A stretch of DNA of 64,000 nucleotides from Candidatus Gastranaerophilales bacterium. GTDB taxonomy: Bacteria; Cyanobacteriota; Vampirovibrionia; Gastranaerophilales; Gastranaerophilaceae. The position numbers and the translations under genes are program-made. The notes under the pieces are model-generated. The model did no database searches. It saw nothing but the letters and a program-made list of their open reading frames with translations, and had not been told where the DNA came from. Shown in pieces: positions 61,891-64,000 of the stretch; the first letter of the stretch is position 1, and the number at the start of each line of letters is the position of its first letter. The DNA is taken from NCBI GenBank assembly GCA_944323995.1, contig CALUUN010000001.1:62001-126000 (forward strand), given 5' to 3'.

Positions 61891-61921
61891 TTGACTTGGA
61901 GTGCACTCTAAATTGTAAACT
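61891..61921 (+). promoter_or_regulatory. MerR-type promoter/operator
   Basis: TTGACT (61891-61896), a 19-base spacer, TAAACT (61916-61921). The spacer contains the palindrome GAGTGCACTC (61899-61908) within TTGGAGTGCACTCTAA. A long spacer with a central dyad is the hallmark of MerR-family activated promoters, and the sequence resembles NmlR/AdhR-type sites. Confidence 0.6.
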
Positions 61922-61943
61922 TGAAACCGAAAGAGAGGGAAAT

Positions 61944-62483
61944 ATGAATAAAAAAGTATTAGTATTATCTGCAAGTCCCAGAAAAGGCGGCAATTCAGAC
62001 ACATTATGCGACGAATTTATTAAGGGTGCAACAAGTTCCGGAAACATCTGCGAAAAAATTTTTCTTCGCGATAAAAAGATTAATTATTGCATGGGCTGCG
62101 GAGTCTGCAACAATACACATAAATGCGTACAAAATGATGACATGGCAGAAGTCCTCGACAAAATGCTCGACGCTGATGTAATTGTTCTTGCAACGCCCGT
62201 ATACTTTTACGCAATGGATGCACAGTTAAAAACACTTATAGACAGAACTGTTCCGCGCTATACAGAATTAACCGACAAAGAATTTTATTATATAATTACT
62301 GCAGCGGACACAGAAATAAACAACATGCAGCGCGCAATAGAAGGTTTCAGAGGATTCACTCTGGACTGCCTTTCCGGCGCAAAAGAAAAAGGAATAATTT
62401 ACGGCACGGGCGTATGGCAAAAAGGTGATGTATTAAACACTCCGCACATAAAAGAAGCCTTTGAAGCCGGCAAAAATGTATAA
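61944..62483 (+). CDS. Flavodoxin-fold NAD(P)H-dependent FMN reductase
   Basis: 179 aa, ATG after GAGAGGG. SASPRKGGNSDTL is the FMN phosphate loop, YCMGCGVCNNTHKC adds a Cys cluster as in iron-sulfur flavoproteins or two-Cys members of this family, and ATPVYFYAMDAQLKTLIDR is the second FMN loop. Reduces flavin, quinones or disulfide-type electrophiles. Control by the MerR-type site fits a response to thiol or aldehyde stress. Followed 15 bases later by the DXS-like gene. Confidence 0.87.
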   Translation: MNKKVLVLSASPRKGGNSDTLCDEFIKGATSSGNICEKIFLRDKKINYCMGCGVCNNTHKCVQNDDMAEVLDKMLDADVIVLATPVYFYAMDAQLKTLIDRTVPRYTELTDKEFYYIITAADTEINNMQRAIEGFRGFTLDCLSGAKEKGIIYGTGVWQKGDVLNTPHIKEAFEAGKNV

Positions 62484-62498
62484 GAAGGAGAAAAGACA

Positions 62499-64000
62499 AT
62501 GAAAATATTAGATAAAGTAAACACCCCGCAAGATGTAAAACAACTTTCTGTTGATGAAATGAATAAACTCGCGGAAGAAATTCGTGAAGCTATTATAAAC
62601 AGAGTAAACACTATAGGCGGCCACCTCGGCCCCGACCTCGGCATTGTTGAAGCGACAATCGCAATGCATTACGTGTTTAATTCCCCGAAAGATAAATTCA
62701 TCTTTGATATTTCACACCAGTGCTACCCGCACAAAATTCTTACGGGAAGAAAACAGGGCTTTACAAACCCGCTTGAACACCCTGAAATTTCAGGCTACTC
62801 AAACCCTAAAGAAAGCGCACATGATCACTTTGTAATCGGTCACACTTCAACTTCGGTAACACTTGCAACAGGCATGGCAAAAGCACGTGACCTGAAAGGT
62901 GAAAAATCAAACATCATAGCACTTATCGGCGACGGTTCTTTAAGCGGCGGAGAAGCATTTGAAGGTTTTAATAATGCAGCTGTTTTAAACAGCAATATTA
63001 TCATAATCGTAAACGACAATGAAATGTCAATTGCCGAAAATCAAGGCGGGTTATATAAAAATCTCGCACTTTTGAGAGAAACAAACGGAACTGCCGAAAA
63101 CAATATCTTTACCGCAATGGGATTTGACTACTACTATGTTGAAGAAGGCAATAACGTCGAAAAATTAATAGAAACATTAAATGAAGTAAAAGACATTCAG
63201 CACCCTGTAGTTGTACATATTCACACTCTCAAAGGCAAAGGCTACAAACCTGCCGAGGAAGATAAAGAAACTTATCACTGGCAGCTTCCGGGATTTTTAA
63301 ATAAATCCGAAAACGCATCGCAAGCCGTTGAATCTTACAATTCAATCACAACTGATTATATACTTCAAAAACAAAAAGAAGGCATGCCGATTGTTTCAAT
63401 AACACCTGCGACACCGGGAGCAACCGAATACAGCAAAGATTACAGAAAATCTCTGGGCAAACATTTTACCGATGTCGGGATTGCAGAACAGCATGCGGTC
63501 GGCTACGCTTCAGGTATTGCAAAAAACGGCGGGAAAGCTGTTCTCGGCGTATTAAGTTCATTTGTACAAAGGGCTTATGACCAGCTTTCGCAGGATCTTG
63601 CGCTCAATAATTCACCCGCAACCATTCTTGTTTACTGGGGCGGAATTTCCAATGCGGATATGACACATCTGCAAACTTTTGACATTCCGCTGATAAGTAA
63701 CATTCCGAACATGGTTTATCTTGCACCGGCAAATAAAGAAGAATATCTTGCAATGCTCGACTGGTCGGTAAAACAAAACGATTACTCAACAGCCATAAGA
63801 GTTCCTTTCGGCCCGCTTGTATCAACCGGAATCAAAGACAATACGGATTATTCAATTTTAAACAAATTCAAAGTTGAAGAAAAAGGAGAAAAAATTGCGA
63901 TAATCGGAGTCGGAGACTTTTTGGAACCAGCAAAAGAAGTTAAGCTGGAAATCAAAAACAGACTTAACATCAACTCAACCCTGATTAATCCGAGATTTTT
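62499..64000 (+). CDS. DXS-like thiamine-diphosphate enzyme (3' end outside window)
   Basis: 500 codons are open from the ATG (AAGGAG upstream) to the end of the window. The TPP-binding half has GGHLGPDLGIVEATIAMHYV, GHTSTSVTLATG, LIGDGSLSGGEAFEG and HTLKGKGYKPAEED. The second half has DVGIAEQHAVGYASG and SSFVQRAYDQLSQDLAL. This is the transketolase/1-deoxy-D-xylulose-5-phosphate synthase family. The canonical D-R-A-G-L-V-G-x-D-G-x-T-H-H-G segment is here YWGGISNADMTHLQTF, lacking the Arg that contacts the substrate phosphate, so DXS activity is uncertain. Confidence 0.85.
   Translation, partial: MKILDKVNTPQDVKQLSVDEMNKLAEEIREAIINRVNTIGGHLGPDLGIVEATIAMHYVFNSPKDKFIFDISHQCYPHKILTGRKQGFTNPLEHPEISGYSNPKESAHDHFVIGHTSTSVTLATGMAKARDLKGEKSNIIALIGDGSLSGGEAFEGFNNAAVLNSNIIIIVNDNEMSIAENQGGLYKNLALLRETNGTAENNIFTAMGFDYYYVEEGNNVEKLIETLNEVKDIQHPVVVHIHTLKGKGYKPAEEDKETYHWQLPGFLNKSENASQAVESYNSITTDYILQKQKEGMPIVSITPATPGATEYSKDYRKSLGKHFTDVGIAEQHAVGYASGIAKNGGKAVLGVLSSFVQRAYDQLSQDLALNNSPATILVYWGGISNADMTHLQTFDIPLISNIPNMVYLAPANKEEYLAMLDWSVKQNDYSTAIRVPFGPLVSTGIKDNTDYSILNKFKVEEKGEKIAIIGVGDFLEPAKEVKLEIKNRLNINSTLINPRF

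Noticed and set aside
62499-64000. Calling the last gene dxs outright
   Set aside because: A key substrate-binding segment differs from canonical DXS and the 3' end is missing, so only family membership is claimed.

Overview
This is an AT-rich bacterial chromosome segment, densely coded on both strands. Several lineage-specific small and glycine-zipper proteins sit among housekeeping genes. The combination of an SLH-domain envelope protein, pilin-like proteins, a CpaE/TadZ-like ATPase, glycogen genes (glgA, malQ), many genes without close known relatives, and frequent extended -10 promoters suggests a non-photosynthetic gut relative of Cyanobacteria (Vampirovibrionia/Melainabacteria, Gastranaerophilales-like). 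That placement is inference. No 16S gene or ribosomal protein cluster is present to settle it.

Layout. 1-0.5 kb: 3' end of a pilin-like gene with a hypervariable C-terminus, then a repeated hairpin module. 0.6-13.8 kb: SEC-C protein, maf, a small helical protein, a U32-like protein, typA, glgA with a 1205-aa zinc-ribbon/cyclase/ATPase-like protein, ruvB and a YibE/F protein. 13.9-18.3 kb (minus strand): metK with a structured leader, a 50-aa protein, a TPR protein, tRNA-Thr and glmS. 18.4-20.3 kb: a second, inverted copy of the hairpin module, the full-length paralogue of the first gene, a 24-bp perfect palindrome and a divergent HTH regulator. 20.4-26.2 kb: clpB, tRNA-Met with a decayed duplicate, higB/higA, an NDP-sugar nucleotidyltransferase, a GNAT enzyme and tRNA-Lys. 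26.2-36 kb: malQ, TPR/beta-propeller protein, two glycine-zipper proteins, a uridine-kinase-like enzyme, an SLH protein and pyk. 36-38.9 kb (minus strand): MFS exporter, lgt and a lipoprotein. 39-46.5 kb: a nine-gene plus-strand operon (ClpX-type zinc finger, HEAT-like, ruvX, DUF1292, Clp_N-only protein, tilS, hpt, histidine kinase, membrane protein). 46.5-52.3 kb (minus strand): uvrB, a CpaF-N-like fragment, CpaE-like ATPase and a large glycine-zipper-type protein. 52.4-56 kb: small protein, nadD-yqeK and an acidic CarD/UvrD-tail-like protein. 56-60.8 kb (minus strand): operon purD-like/dnaJ/queE/def/fmt/aroH. 60.9-64 kb: small protein, a second pilin-like protein, a flavodoxin behind a MerR-type promoter and a DXS-like gene that runs off the window.

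The most striking observation is that the two pilin-like genes end in aligned C-terminal coding regions that differ without indels, almost entirely at NNC codons. This is the footprint expected from an adenine-mutating diversity-generating retroelement (DGR) acting on a C-type-lectin-like fold. No reverse transcriptase or template was found here, so they would have to act from elsewhere. Other notable signals are a shared TTTGAAAT-N8 plus palindromic promoter in front of small genes, six genes with an extended -10 exactly 6 nt before ATG (leaderless mRNAs), a metK leader with two mutually exclusive hairpins ending at the RBS, and several single-domain or motif-stripped versions of known proteins (Clp_N-only, CpaF-N-only, PurD-like, DXS-like).
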